Numbered from the stretch's first letter, positions 35,890 through 44,836 are shown. The stretch: 64,000 bases of DNA from Phytohabitans suffuscus (GCF_011764565.1 NZ_AP022871.1:5394320-5458319); one strand, 5' to 3'. The notes: generated by a model from the sequence alone, not told the origin. Numbers and translations are program-made.

Positions 35890-36753
35890 ATGGCGAACCC
35901 GTTCGTCAAGGGCTGGCGCTACTTTTTGGCGTTGTTCGGCGCCAAGATCGACGAGTACGCCGATCCCAAGGTGCAGATACAGCAGGCGATCGAAGACGCG
36001 CAGCGCCAGCACCAGGCGCTCGTCCAGCAGGCGGCCGCGGTCATCGGCAACCAGCGACAGCTTGAGATGAAGCTCTCCCGCCAGATGTCCGAGGTGGAAA
36101 AGCTGCAGTCGATGGCTCGCCAGGCGCTCGTGCTCGCCGACAAGTCGCGGGCCGGCGGTGACGAGGCCGAGGCGGGCAAGTACGAGCAGACCGCCCAGAC
36201 GCTCGCCACCCAGCTGGTCGCCGCCGAGCAGTCGATGGAAGACCTCAAGACGCTGCACGACCAGGCGCTCGGCGCGGCGGGCCAGGCCCGCCAGGCGGTG
36301 GAGAACAACGCGATGGTCCTCCAGCAGAAGCTGGCCGAGCGCACCAAGCTGCTGAGCCAGCTCGAGCAGGCCAAGATGCAGGAGAGCGTGGCCCGCTCGC
36401 TGGAGTCGATGTCGGCGCTGGCCGCCCCGGGCAACACCCCGTCGCTCGACGAGGTGCGGGAAAAGATCGAGCGCCGCTACGCCAACGCGATGGGCCGCGC
36501 CGAGCTGGCCGGCAACTCGGTCGAGGGCCGCATGCTCGAAATCCAGAAGTCCACGTTGGACCTCGCCGGCTCCTCGCGGCTGGACCAGATCCGGGCCAGC
36601 ATGGCCGGGGAGCAGCTGGCGGCCAAGCCGGCCACCCCCGCCGTGGAGCAGGCCAGCGCCGCCGACTCGGCCGGCGTCGCCCGCCTCGACCAGATCCGGG
36701 CGAGCATGGCCAACAAGGAGAAGACCACCGGCGACGCCAGCGCGGCCGGCTAG
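35890..36753 (+). CDS. pspA: PspA/IM30-family membrane-stress protein
   Basis: A 287-residue coiled-coil protein (IQQAIEDAQRQHQALVQQAA through LEQAKMQESVARSLESMSAL) that binds and protects the inner membrane; it is an ESCRT-III relative. Beyond the usual domain it has a C-terminal extension with the nonapeptide LDQIRASMA repeated at 231-239 and 266-274. It lies between clgR and pspM, the mycobacterial-type Psp cassette. Confidence 0.9.
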   Translation: MANPFVKGWRYFLALFGAKIDEYADPKVQIQQAIEDAQRQHQALVQQAAAVIGNQRQLEMKLSRQMSEVEKLQSMARQALVLADKSRAGGDEAEAGKYEQTAQTLATQLVAAEQSMEDLKTLHDQALGAAGQARQAVENNAMVLQQKLAERTKLLSQLEQAKMQESVARSLESMSALAAPGNTPSLDEVREKIERRYANAMGRAELAGNSVEGRMLEIQKSTLDLAGSSRLDQIRASMAGEQLAAKPATPAVEQASAADSAGVARLDQIRASMANKEKTTGDASAAG

Positions 36754-36765
36754 CGGGAGCCTCCA

Positions 36766-37575
36766 GTGAAGGATCCCCGGGCCCGCTACTTCCGGCGGCT
36801 GCGCCGGCTGCGCCGTTCCGCGCGCCGGTGGAGCGTCCTCGCCGCGGGCCTGGGGGGCGCCGCGGCGGTGCTCACCCCGTACGCCGGCCTGGGCCTGCCC
36901 GACGCGGCCTGGGCCGCGGCGGCGGGCGGCTCGATCGCGCTGGCCGCGTGGCGCTGGGTCGACTACCGCGCGCTGGCCGCGGAGCCGGCACCGCCACCGC
37001 TCGATCCCGCCACGGCCGGCGAGCAGGCCCGCGCCAAGCTGGTCGCCGCCGTCCAGCGCCTGCCGGTGGGGCGTTCCGCCCTCGACGAGGTGCGCCGCCA
37101 GCAGGCCCGCTACGCCCTCCGGGGCTCCGCCGCGGCCAGCCCGTGGAGCCGGCTCGACCGCGCGTCGCTGACCCTCTCCGGCCTGGCCGGGCGGCTCAGC
37201 GGTCCGGGTGAGCCGGCGGTGCTGGAGGCCGCGGTGGCCGAGCATTCGCTGCGCGACCTGGCCCACCGGGTGGCGAGCGTCGAAAAGGCGCTGCGCTTCG
37301 CGCCCCCCGACTCGCGGCCCGCGCTCGACGAGGCCCGGCACACGCTGGTCGGGCAGTTGGAGAGCGGCGTGGCGGCATACGAGCGCCTGGTCGCGGCGGC
37401 CGCCAGCTACGTGGCCGAGGACGGCCGGGCGGCGACCGAGCATCCGTCGGTGTCCCGCCTGACCGAGGCGAGCGACATGCTGCGCGGCGTGGCGGAGGGC
37501 CTGGCCGAGCTGCGCGACCTCACCGAGCCGATCCGCATCCCCGACCAGGTGCGCACCCCGCCGCAGACGGCGTAG
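36766..37575 (+). CDS. pspM: PspM-like membrane partner of PspA
   Basis: A 269-residue protein with an arginine-rich start, two adjacent membrane helices (about residues 22-65: VLAAGLGGAAAVLTPYAGLG; AAWAAAAGGSIALAAWRWV) and a helical cytoplasmic rest. This is the layout of PspM, which holds PspA at the membrane in mycobacteria. The GTG start is 12 bp after pspA. It is convergent with the sigma fusion gene at 7 bp. Confidence 0.82.
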   Translation: MKDPRARYFRRLRRLRRSARRWSVLAAGLGGAAAVLTPYAGLGLPDAAWAAAAGGSIALAAWRWVDYRALAAEPAPPPLDPATAGEQARAKLVAAVQRLPVGRSALDEVRRQQARYALRGSAAASPWSRLDRASLTLSGLAGRLSGPGEPAVLEAAVAEHSLRDLAHRVASVEKALRFAPPDSRPALDEARHTLVGQLESGVAAYERLVAAAASYVAEDGRAATEHPSVSRLTEASDMLRGVAEGLAELRDLTEPIRIPDQVRTPPQTA

Positions 37576-37582
37576 CCCCGGC

Positions 37583-39913
37583 TCAGCCGGTGACGAGTGC
37601 CACCGGGCCGAGCAGCCACGCGTCCGCCGTCGCCGACGCGGTGAGCGTGGGGGAGCGCGGTTGGGCCGGCAGCACCCGGGCGTCCGTGCCGAGCGTGTGC
37701 CAGCCTTCCGGCGTGCCGTCCGACCGGCTGGTGGCCACGTTGTCCCCGCCGACCGCCGCGCCGCCGATCAGCAGCCGGTCGCCGGTCAGGGTACGGTCGC
37801 CCTCCCAGGCGACCAGCCCGACGCTCGCCGCACCGGGCACCCCCCACAGTGGAGACGAGTACGACCCGCCGCGCGGCAGCGGCGTGAAGCCGTCGAAGAC
37901 CGCCACCGTCCGCTGTGGACCGCCGGTGTCGACGACCATGAGCAGCGCCCAGCCGCCGTACGCGTTGTAGCCCCCCTTGAACGCCTCCCGGTCCACCGCG
38001 ACCCACCACGTGCCACCACGGCTGCCCCGCACCAGCGAGGTGACCTCGGCCGACGCCTGGTACACGGAGCCGAAGTCCTTGCCCGACGCGGTGTCCACCC
38101 GGGTCGCCGGCACCGGCACGTACCCGCCGGCGCCCGGCGCCAGCAGCCGCGCGACCGGCTCGTTCGGGCGGGGACCCGTGCCGGACCAGTAGAGACCGGC
38201 CCAGAGCACGTCGCCGCGTACCGGGATCGTGGCTCCGCTCACCGCCGCGCCGTACGGGTGGCCCTCCGGCGCCTGCGGGTCGGCGTACCCGGTCATGTGG
38301 TAGTCGCCGTTGTCCGCCGTGCGCTGCCCCAGCCGGGCGTCCTGGCAGGTGAGCGAGATGCCGCCGCAGGACAGCAGCGAGTTGCCGCCGACCGCGAGCG
38401 TGCCCCGTGCCGTGCCGGCGAAGACCGCGGGGAGCCCGCTGGCGCGTACGCCGGCCGGCGCGGTGGCCGCCACCGCCCGCGCCCGGGGCGCGGTGAGCCG
38501 TACCCGCGGAGCGTCCTCGGCGGCCGTGTCGGAGACCGCGACCGGCAGGTACGCGCGCGTGGTGCCGCCGGCGGCCAGCGCGGAGCGGGTGCAGCGGGCC
38601 GCCGCGCAGGTCCACCCGTCGCCGGCCGGACCCGATTCCAGCGTCACTCCACGAGGGAGGGTCACCTCCGCCGTGAGCGGCCCGGTGTCCGGCTGCGCGG
38701 GCAGGGCCATGCCGCCGCCCACCCCGCCCGGCTGTCCGGAGTGGACGACCGTCAGCGCCAGCACGCCCGGCCGGCCGCGTACCAGCACGCCCACCGGCTC
38801 CAGGCGCGCCTCCAGGGTCGCCGATCCGGGAGTGGGTGAGGGCGGCGGTGCGGGCGACGGCACCGCGGGCGAGGGCGCCACCGGTGGCGGCGCGACCGTG
38901 GGCGGCGGCTCGGCCGGCGGTACCGCCGGGGGTGGCACCGTCGGGGCCGGCGGCGGCGGCGCGGGCACGGGCGGCTCGGCCACCGGTGTGGGCTGGCCGG
39001 CCAGCAGCATCGCGAGCGCGGCCGCGGCGGCGGCCACCACCGCACCCCCGGCCGCGACCTGCGCGGAGCGCCGACGCGCGAGCCGGCCGAGGAGCCCGAG
39101 ACCCGCCGCGCCCGCGTTCGAGCCGGCGATCCCCAAGTACGCGCCCGCCGAGCCGGCCAGCAGCGCGCCCGCCAGCATCTCGCGCATGCCCGCGTTGACC
39201 TCGGACAGCTCGACGAAGAGCAGGTGGCAGCGGCGGCACTCGTCGAGGTGGTCCGCGACCCGGCGGCTGTCCCGCCGGGACAGCCCGCCGCGTACGTGCG
39301 CGCCCAGCCGCTCGATCGACCACCGGCACTCCTCGCCCGGATCGGCGGCGATGTGTTCCTGCAGGTAGTGCTGGCGCAGCCGTTCCCGCGCCCGGTACGC
39401 CATCGCGGCCACCCCGTTGGGGGTCAGCCCGAGCACCGGCGCCAGGTCGGCCGGGCTCTGGCCCTCGACCTCGGTGTGCCACAGGACGGTCTGCCAGTGT
39501 TCGGGCAGGCGGGCGAAGGCGCGGGCGACGAAGGCGTACTCCATCCCCTGGACCGCCGTGTCCACGAAGGGCACGCCGGGGTCGTGCGCCTCGGGGTCGT
39601 CGGTCACCGACTCGCGGCGGGCCTTGCGGGTCCGGTCGTAGAAGAGCCGGCGGATGGTCGTGAGCAGGTACGGCCGGAACGCGGACTCCGGCCCGCCGCC
39701 CTCCTCAAGGGTCGCGAGCAGCTTCGCGAACGCCTCGGCGACGAGGTCCTCCACGTCCGCCGGGTCGCGCACCAGCGTGCGGGTCATCCGCCGGGCGGCC
39801 TCCACGTGCCCGCGGTAGAGCAGCGCGTAGGCGGCGACGTCGCCGTCGCGGACGGCGGCGATCAGCTCGGCGTCGCTGAGCACCGCGGGGCGTGGAGCGT
39901 ATTCGTCTGTCAT
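37583..39913 (-). CDS. ECF sigma factor fused to zinc finger, membrane anchor and ectodomain
   Basis: One 776-residue polypeptide. Residues 17-100 are sigma region 2 (ADVEDLVAEAFAKLLATLEE) and 124-185 region 4 (LPEHWQTVLWHTEVEGQSPA then LGLTPNGVAAMAYRARERLR). A zf-HC2-like anti-sigma finger follows with Cys196, His222, Cys226 and Cys229 (HLDECRRC). A membrane helix is at about 286-305, then a Pro-rich stalk to about 380, then an extracellular DUF11-like beta part and a C-terminal domain (FKGGYNAYGGWALLMVVDTG). So sigma factor and its anti-sigma are in cis, and the sensor is outside. Such fusions are known in a few actinobacterial ECF groups; release mechanism and target are unknown. Confidence 0.88.
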   Translation of the reverse strand: MTDEYAPRPAVLSDAELIAAVRDGDVAAYALLYRGHVEAARRMTRTLVRDPADVEDLVAEAFAKLLATLEEGGGPESAFRPYLLTTIRRLFYDRTRKARRESVTDDPEAHDPGVPFVDTAVQGMEYAFVARAFARLPEHWQTVLWHTEVEGQSPADLAPVLGLTPNGVAAMAYRARERLRQHYLQEHIAADPGEECRWSIERLGAHVRGGLSRRDSRRVADHLDECRRCHLLFVELSEVNAGMREMLAGALLAGSAGAYLGIAGSNAGAAGLGLLGRLARRRSAQVAAGGAVVAAAAAALAMLLAGQPTPVAEPPVPAPPPPAPTVPPPAVPPAEPPPTVAPPPVAPSPAVPSPAPPPSPTPGSATLEARLEPVGVLVRGRPGVLALTVVHSGQPGGVGGGMALPAQPDTGPLTAEVTLPRGVTLESGPAGDGWTCAAARCTRSALAAGGTTRAYLPVAVSDTAAEDAPRVRLTAPRARAVAATAPAGVRASGLPAVFAGTARGTLAVGGNSLLSCGGISLTCQDARLGQRTADNGDYHMTGYADPQAPEGHPYGAAVSGATIPVRGDVLWAGLYWSGTGPRPNEPVARLLAPGAGGYVPVPATRVDTASGKDFGSVYQASAEVTSLVRGSRGGTWWVAVDREAFKGGYNAYGGWALLMVVDTGGPQRTVAVFDGFTPLPRGGSYSSPLWGVPGAASVGLVAWEGDRTLTGDRLLIGGAAVGGDNVATSRSDGTPEGWHTLGTDARVLPAQPRSPTLTASATADAWLLGPVALVTG

Positions 39914-40108
39914 CGGGCCCTGCCACGGGTTGGGGGAACCACCGTTCGGGGAACAAACGCCGCACTTCGAGCGCTGTCACGCCACCCGTCCGTGTTGTCC
40001 CGATAAATCCTCTCCCGGAAACCGGAGTCATAACCCAGGGGTCGCCCTGTCGTGGTGGTGACGAGGCCCGAACGGTCAGGGTTTCGCACCGAACGTGGGA
40101 GCGGGTTC

Positions 40109-40882
40109 ATGGCGATGGATGGCGACCGGTGGCTCTCGGCTACGGCCGCGGAGAGGCGGGCCCGGACGATCTACCGGTACCGGACGGACGCCGAGGCGCT
40201 GCGGGCCGCCTGGCGCGACGGTGCCGCCGAGCGGGGGTGGGCGCCGGAGGACTGGTGGGTGCCGGGGATCGACGCGGTGACCCGCGCGCTGGTCGGGGGG
40301 CGCGCGGCCACACCGGCGTACGCGCAGCTGGGGAGGGAGCGGGCCGAGGCCGGGTACGGCATCCGGGACGCGCTGGCCGATGTGCGCACGCTGTACGAGC
40401 GGCTCGCCTCCGAGGGTCCGCCGCCCCCGGCCGTGCGCGCGCTGGTGCAGGCCTGGGCGGGCGTTCGGCTGGCACCCGTCCGGGTGATGCTCTGCGCCGG
40501 CTTCGCGAGCGCCGAGCACCTGCGGGAGCGCTTCGCCGAGCTGTACCGGGACGCGCTCCCCGGCGGGCTGGCCGTGGTCGCGGTCGAGGTGCCCGAGGCG
40601 GGCAGCGGGTGGGAGGCGTTGACGCTGCTGCTGGAGGCGGGCACCCGTACACCGTCGGTCTTCGCCGCCGAGGCGCCGATGGCCCGCACGTCACCCGAGC
40701 GGGTGGTTGCCCTGGTCCGCGACGACGCGGCCGCCGCGATCCGGTCGGCGATCGACCACGTGCGGATCGCCGCCCTGCCCGCGGACATGGGGGCCGCGGC
40801 CAACCTGATCGCCCGCCTTGGCGAGGGCGGCGGGAGCAGCGAGGGCGGCGAGCGCGGCGGGGGCAGCGAGGGTCAGGACTGA
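40109..40882 (+). CDS. Hypothetical protein upstream of Nei2
   Basis: A 257-residue protein with no named domain. The first half is helical (WLSATAAERRARTIYRYRTD; GIRDALADVRTLYERL), the second part has alternating strands and helices (PGGLAVVAVEVPEAGSGWEA; PERVVALVRDDAAAAIRSAI), vaguely recalling a degenerate GGDEF or response-regulator output fold. GGGAGCGGG lies before the ATG at 40109. It overlaps the convergent glycosylase gene by 10 bp. A Gly/Ser-rich tail ends the protein. Confidence 0.7.
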   Translation: MAMDGDRWLSATAAERRARTIYRYRTDAEALRAAWRDGAAERGWAPEDWWVPGIDAVTRALVGGRAATPAYAQLGRERAEAGYGIRDALADVRTLYERLASEGPPPPAVRALVQAWAGVRLAPVRVMLCAGFASAEHLRERFAELYRDALPGGLAVVAVEVPEAGSGWEALTLLLEAGTRTPSVFAAEAPMARTSPERVVALVRDDAAAAIRSAIDHVRIAALPADMGAAANLIARLGEGGGSSEGGERGGGSEGQD

Positions 40883-41670
40883 CAGGACGGGCACCAGTAC
40901 GTGACCCGGTCGGCCTGCTCCACCTTGCGGATCGGGGTGCCGCAGCGGCGGCAGGGCTGCGCGCGCCGGCCGTACACGTAGGTCGTCTCGGTCTTGCGCA
41001 GCGAGCCGGTCGTCGACTGGGTCCACCGCCCCCGGTTGGCCGACAGCAGCTTGTGCGCGAGCGTGACCATGGCCGGCAGGTCGGGCACCTCGCGCACCGG
41101 CTTCCAGGGGTCGACGCCGCGCAGGAAGAGCACCTCGCACTTGTACAGGTTGCCGATGCCGGCGAGGTTGCGCTGGTCGAGCAGCGCCTCGGCGATCTCG
41201 GTGTCCGGATGGGCGGCGAGGCGCCGCACCGCCTCCGCCGGCTCCCAGTCGGCGCCGAGCAGGTCGGGCCCGAGGTGCCCCACCAGGCTCTTTTCCTCGG
41301 CGGTCGGCACCAGCGCGAGGTCGTGGACGTGATAGCCGACCGCGACCGCGTCGGCCGTGCGCAGGACCGCGCGGATCAGGTGGGCGGGTCGGGCCGCCCA
41401 CCGCTCGCCCGGCGCGTACGCCCGCCAGGCCCCGTCCATCCGCAGGTGCGAGTGGAGCGTGAGGCCCTCCGCGTCCCGGCCCGCCGGCTGCCCCGTACGC
41501 AGGCGCAGCAGCAGGTGCTTGCCGCGGCTGGCCGACTCGAGCACGGTCCAGCCGGCGAGGTCGGCGGTGGCGAGCTGGGGCACCCGGAAGTCGGTCGCGG
41601 TGAGCCGCCCACCGGCGAGGGCGCGGTGCAGCGCGCGGGCCGTGTTCCAGACGGTGTCACCCTCGGGCAC
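40873..41670 (-). CDS. nei2: Fpg/Nei-family DNA glycosylase (Nei2-like)
   Basis: A 265-residue bifunctional glycosylase/AP lyase for oxidised bases. The start must be the GTG at 41670, because the catalytic nucleophile is the Pro that follows it (PEGDTVWNTARAL); the ATG three codons upstream would bury that residue. The H2TH part includes LLDQRNLAGIGNLYKCEVLF, and a C-terminal four-Cys zinc finger (CRRCGTPIRK...CPSC) is intact. It resembles actinobacterial Nei2. Confidence 0.92.
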   Translation of the reverse strand: MPEGDTVWNTARALHRALAGGRLTATDFRVPQLATADLAGWTVLESASRGKHLLLRLRTGQPAGRDAEGLTLHSHLRMDGAWRAYAPGERWAARPAHLIRAVLRTADAVAVGYHVHDLALVPTAEEKSLVGHLGPDLLGADWEPAEAVRRLAAHPDTEIAEALLDQRNLAGIGNLYKCEVLFLRGVDPWKPVREVPDLPAMVTLAHKLLSANRGRWTQSTTGSLRKTETTYVYGRRAQPCRRCGTPIRKVEQADRVTYWCPSCQS

Positions 41671-41751
41671 GCGTTCCATCCTTCCGCAACCGGACCCGCC
41701 GCCGTGGTCGCGGTGGTCGAAACGCACGCGCCCGCGGTCCGGGCCGCTCCT

Positions 41752-41757
41752 TACGAT
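41752..41757 (+). promoter_or_regulatory. -10 box of leaderless GNAT gene
   Basis: TACGAT lies 6 nt before the GTG at 41764. Confidence 0.5.
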
Positions 41758-41763
41758 GTCCGC

Positions 41764-42510
41764 GTGGACATCGAGATCGCGACCGTCGCCGCCCGGCCCG
41801 AGTGGGGACAGATGCTCGGCCAGCTCGACGGGCTGTGGCCGAAGTTCATGTCCCAGGATCCGACCGGCAGCCTCTACTTCGGCCACCACATGACCGCCTA
41901 CCCGGAGTACGTGCTGATCGCCGTGGACCGCGAGACCGGCCAGCCGGTCGCCAAGGCGCACTCGGTGCCGATCAGGTGGGAGGACGACCCGGCCGACGGC
42001 ATGCCCGACGGCGGGTGGGACTGGGTGATCCGCACGTCGGCGCACGACCGGCTGAGCGGCGACAACCCCACGATCGTCTCCGCGATCGAGATCTTCATCC
42101 GGCCCGACCTGCGCGGCGCCGGCCTCTCCGGCCGGATGCTGGCCGCGATGCGGACCAACACCGCGCGCCTGGGCTTCACCGACCTCGTGGCACCGGTGCG
42201 ACCGAGCGGCAAGCACCTGCATCCGGGCGTCCCGATCGAGCAGTACGTCACCTGGACCCGCGACGACGGCCTGCCCCACGACCCCTGGCTGCGGGTCCAC
42301 GCACGCGCCGGCGGCACGATCCTCAACGTCGCGCGCACCAGCATGGTCATGCCCGGCCAGCTGGCACGGTGGCGCGAGTGGACCGGCCTCCCCTTCGACC
42401 GCAGCGGCCCGGTGCACGTGCCCGAGGCGCTCAACCCGGTGCTCTGCGACGTCGACCAGGACATCGCCGTCTACGTCGAACCCAACGTCTGGGTCCATCA
42501 CCGGATCTAG
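41764..42510 (+). CDS. Long GNAT-like acetyltransferase
   Basis: A 248-residue protein with an N-terminal GNAT fold: VSAIEIFIRPDLRGAGLSGRMLAAMR carries the acetyl-CoA loop (R/G-x-G-x-G/S). The extra C-terminal 80 residues (PFDRSGPVHVPEALNPVLCD) are a family feature of larger GNATs. Its substrate is unknown. The gene is divergent from nei2; the GTG at 41764 is supported by the -10 box. Confidence 0.85.
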   Translation: MDIEIATVAARPEWGQMLGQLDGLWPKFMSQDPTGSLYFGHHMTAYPEYVLIAVDRETGQPVAKAHSVPIRWEDDPADGMPDGGWDWVIRTSAHDRLSGDNPTIVSAIEIFIRPDLRGAGLSGRMLAAMRTNTARLGFTDLVAPVRPSGKHLHPGVPIEQYVTWTRDDGLPHDPWLRVHARAGGTILNVARTSMVMPGQLARWREWTGLPFDRSGPVHVPEALNPVLCDVDQDIAVYVEPNVWVHHRI

Positions 42511-42539
42511 GGCCTTTGGGTCGTCCAGGGCCTTTGGGC

Positions 42540-43325
42540 CTAGGCGGCGACCAGCCGCACCACGTCGCCGGGGGTCACCGAGAGCACGACGGCGGCCCGG
42601 CCACCGTTGACCGCGACCGCCGCGCGGCCGGCGGAGTCCACGTAGACCACCAGCCCGCCGGGGGCGACCGTGCCGAACGTGGTGCCGCGCACCGCGCGCA
42701 CGCCACCCACCCGCAGGTGCTCGCCCAGCCCGTCCAGGACGTCGCCGCCGGCCGCGAGCTGCACGTTGCCGAACCTGTCGATGGTCAGCACCTCCGCCTC
42801 CAGCCACCCGTCGCCGACCGCGACCACCGGCTCCGGCAGGCGGACCAGCGTCGCGGGGTCGGTGGCCGGGCCGGCGTCGGCGAGGTCGGCGCCGAGCGCG
42901 AGCCGGGCGGCCACCGGCGCGAAGATGTCGCGCCCGTGGAAGGTGCGCGAGACGTCGGCCAGGAACCACCGCGGGTTGGCCAGCTCCACCAGCTCCTCGA
43001 TGCCGCCGAGCGCGCCCGCCGCCCACGGCAGCAGGCCGTTGTCCGGACCGACCAGGACGCCGCCGGGCGTGCGCGCCGCGACACCGCGCCGGGCCGTGCC
43101 CACGCCCGGGTCGACCACCGCGACGTGTACCGCCGGCGGCAGGTGCGGGACGGTCTGCGCGAGCACGGCGGCCCCGCGCGGCACGTCACCGGGCGCCACC
43201 CCGTGCGTGACGTCGATGACGCGCACCCCCGGGGCGAGGCGCGCGACCACGCCGTGGCAGGAGGCGACGAACCCGTCCGAGAGCCCGTAGTCGGTCGTGA
43301 AGCTGATCCAGTCGTAGCCGGCCAT
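42540..43325 (-). CDS. SAM hydroxide adenosyltransferase (DUF62 / chlorinase-fluorinase family)
   Basis: A 261-residue member of the SAM-dependent halogenase family that in most bacteria hydrolyses SAM to adenosine and methionine. N-terminal ligands are in FTTDYGLSDGFVASCHG; VVDPGVGTARRG, PDNGLL and SRTFHGRDIFAPVAA carry the Asp-His-Arg residues of the hydrolase form; DRFGNVQL is in the C-terminal barrel. There is no sign of a halogenation gene cluster nearby. The leaderless start at 43325 follows TAACGT by 6 nt. Confidence 0.9.
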   Translation of the reverse strand: MAGYDWISFTTDYGLSDGFVASCHGVVARLAPGVRVIDVTHGVAPGDVPRGAAVLAQTVPHLPPAVHVAVVDPGVGTARRGVAARTPGGVLVGPDNGLLPWAAGALGGIEELVELANPRWFLADVSRTFHGRDIFAPVAARLALGADLADAGPATDPATLVRLPEPVVAVGDGWLEAEVLTIDRFGNVQLAAGGDVLDGLGEHLRVGGVRAVRGTTFGTVAPGGLVVYVDSAGRAAVAVNGGRAAVVLSVTPGDVVRLVAA

Positions 43326-43331
43326 GCCTGA

Positions 43332-43337
43332 ACGTTA
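43332..43337 (-). promoter_or_regulatory. -10 box of leaderless SAM hydroxide adenosyltransferase gene
   Basis: On the minus strand TAACGT lies 6 nt before the ATG at 43325. Confidence 0.5.
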
Positions 43338-43380
43338 GCGGGGATAGCTGCTCGTGTCCGTACCGGTCCGCGGCCCCCGA

Positions 43381-43386
43381 TAGGGT
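43381..43386 (+). promoter_or_regulatory. -10 box of leaderless LLM oxidoreductase gene
   Basis: TAGGGT lies 7 nt before the ATG at 43394, which argues against the in-frame GTG at 43385. Confidence 0.55.
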
Positions 43387-43393
43387 GATCCAT

Positions 43394-44302
43394 ATGCGGT
43401 TGTGCATCTTCACCGAGCCCCAAGAGGGCGCCTCCTACGACGACCTGCGAAAAGTGGCCCAGCGCGCGGAGGAGTGCGGCTTCGACGGCTTCTTCCGCTC
43501 CGACCACTTCCTGTCGATGGACACGCAGGGGCTGCCGGGCCCGACCGACGCGTGGCTGACCCTGGCCGCGCTGGCCGTGCAGACCAGCCGGATCCGGCTG
43601 GGCACGCTGGTGTCGTCGGCGACGTTCCGGCTGCCCGGACCCCTGGCGGTCGCGGTGGCGCAGGCCGACCGGATGAGCGGCGGCCGCATCGAGTTCGGCC
43701 TCGGCGCGGGGTGGTTCGAGGCGGAGCACTCCGCGTACGGCATCCCGTTTCCCCCGCTGGGCGAGCGCTTCGAGCGCCTGGAAGAGCAGCTGGAGATCAT
43801 CACCGGGCTGTGGCGCACGCCGGTGGGTGAGCGCTTCACGTTCCACGGCGACCACTACCGGCTGACCGACTCGCCCGCGCTGCCGAAGCCGGCGCAGACC
43901 CCCGGCCCGCCGGTCATCATCGGCGGCACCGGCCCGAAGCGCACGCCCGCGCTGGCCGCCCGCTACGCCGACGAGTTCAACGTGCCGTTCCGCACGGTCG
44001 AGGAGACCGCCGCCGTGTACGAGCGGGTGCGCGAGGCGTGCGCGGCGCAGGGCCGGGAGGCGCCGATCGTCCTCTCCGCCGCGCACACTGTCGCCTGTGG
44101 ACGTACGGCCGCCGAGGCGAAGGCGCGCGACGAGCGGATCGGCGGCCGGGCCCACGTCACCGGTACGCCGGCGGAGGTGGTCGACCAGATCGGCCGGTAC
44201 GCCGAACTGGGCGCGACCCGCTTCTTCCTCCAGATCCTCGACCTGAGCGACCTGGACCACCTGGAGGTGCTCGCCGCCGAGGTGGCGCCCCAGCTGCCGT
44301 GA
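43394..44302 (+). CDS. LLM-class F420-dependent oxidoreductase
   Basis: A 302-residue luciferase-like TIM barrel. The N-terminal block (EECGFDGFFRSDHFLSM) and the RIEFGLGAGWFEAEHSAYGI and PPVIIGGTGPKRTPALAARY blocks are typical of the F420 branch. F420 use is inferred from the family and from the actinobacterial host; FMN is possible. It overlaps the next gene by GTGA, so both are one operon. Confidence 0.9.
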   Translation: MRLCIFTEPQEGASYDDLRKVAQRAEECGFDGFFRSDHFLSMDTQGLPGPTDAWLTLAALAVQTSRIRLGTLVSSATFRLPGPLAVAVAQADRMSGGRIEFGLGAGWFEAEHSAYGIPFPPLGERFERLEEQLEIITGLWRTPVGERFTFHGDHYRLTDSPALPKPAQTPGPPVIIGGTGPKRTPALAARYADEFNVPFRTVEETAAVYERVREACAAQGREAPIVLSAAHTVACGRTAAEAKARDERIGGRAHVTGTPAEVVDQIGRYAELGATRFFLQILDLSDLDHLEVLAAEVAPQLP

Positions 44303-44791
44303 CCCGCGTCCTGCTCGTACCCGGCCGCAGCCCCGCCGGCCCGGGACACTGGATGAGCCTGTGGTCCGCGGCGCACCCTGAGTACGTGTGGGTGCGCCGC
44401 CGCACCACCCCGACACCGACCTGGACGACCGCGTCGAGGCGCTGGACCGCGCACTGGCCGCCGACCCCGAGCCCGCCGTGCTCGTCGCCACGAGCCTGGG
44501 CTGCCTGACGGTGGCCCGGTGGGCCGCGGCGCGCACCGGCCCGGTGGCGGCGGCCCTGCTGACCGTCCCCCGGACGTGCCGATCCCCGTGGCCCGCCTGC
44601 CGTTTCGCGCGGTCGTGGTCGGCAGCCGCGACGACGAGCACATGACGTTCGCGCGGGCCCAGGAGCTCGCGACGGCGCTGGGCGCCGAGTTCGTCGACGG
44701 CGGCGCGGTCGGCCACCTCAACACCGCGAGCGGCTTCGGCCCCTGGCCGGCCGGCGAGGCGCTGCTGGCCCGCCTGCTCGCGCGGGCATAG
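44299..44791 (+). CDS. RBBP9/YdeN-type alpha/beta hydrolase, two apparent frameshifts
   Basis: The N-terminal piece (RVLLVPGRSPAGPGHWMSLW), a middle piece with the nucleophile elbow (VATSLGCLTVARWAA) and the C-terminal piece (FRAVVVGSRDDEHMTFARAQ; GGAVGHLNTASGFGPW) lie in three frames. One missing base near 44400 and one in the C run near 44572 (ACCGTCCCCCGG) reunite them into a 164-residue serine hydrolase, the family's normal length. Ser is in TSLG, Asp in SRDD, His in VGHLN. It is coupled to the LLM gene. Confidence 0.75.
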
Positions 44792-44836
44792 CCCGCCAGG
44801 ACGCTGGGGTTTGTCCCGCCAGGACGCTGGGTTTGT
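44792..44836. repeat. 22-23-bp tandem duplication
   Basis: CCCGCCAGGACGCTGGGGTTTGT (44792-44814) is followed at once by the same sequence lacking one G (44815-44836). It lies in the convergent gap before the Lhr gene, next to repeat R1. Confidence 0.75.

Noticed and set aside
42511..42540. AGGGCCTTTGGG direct repeats between convergent genes as a terminator
   Set aside because: The arms do not pair into a proper stem; it is a 12-bp direct repeat only.
42540..43325. SAM-dependent chlorinase or fluorinase of a halometabolite cluster
   Set aside because: The residues seen fit the SAM-hydrolysing form and no biosynthetic genes are near.
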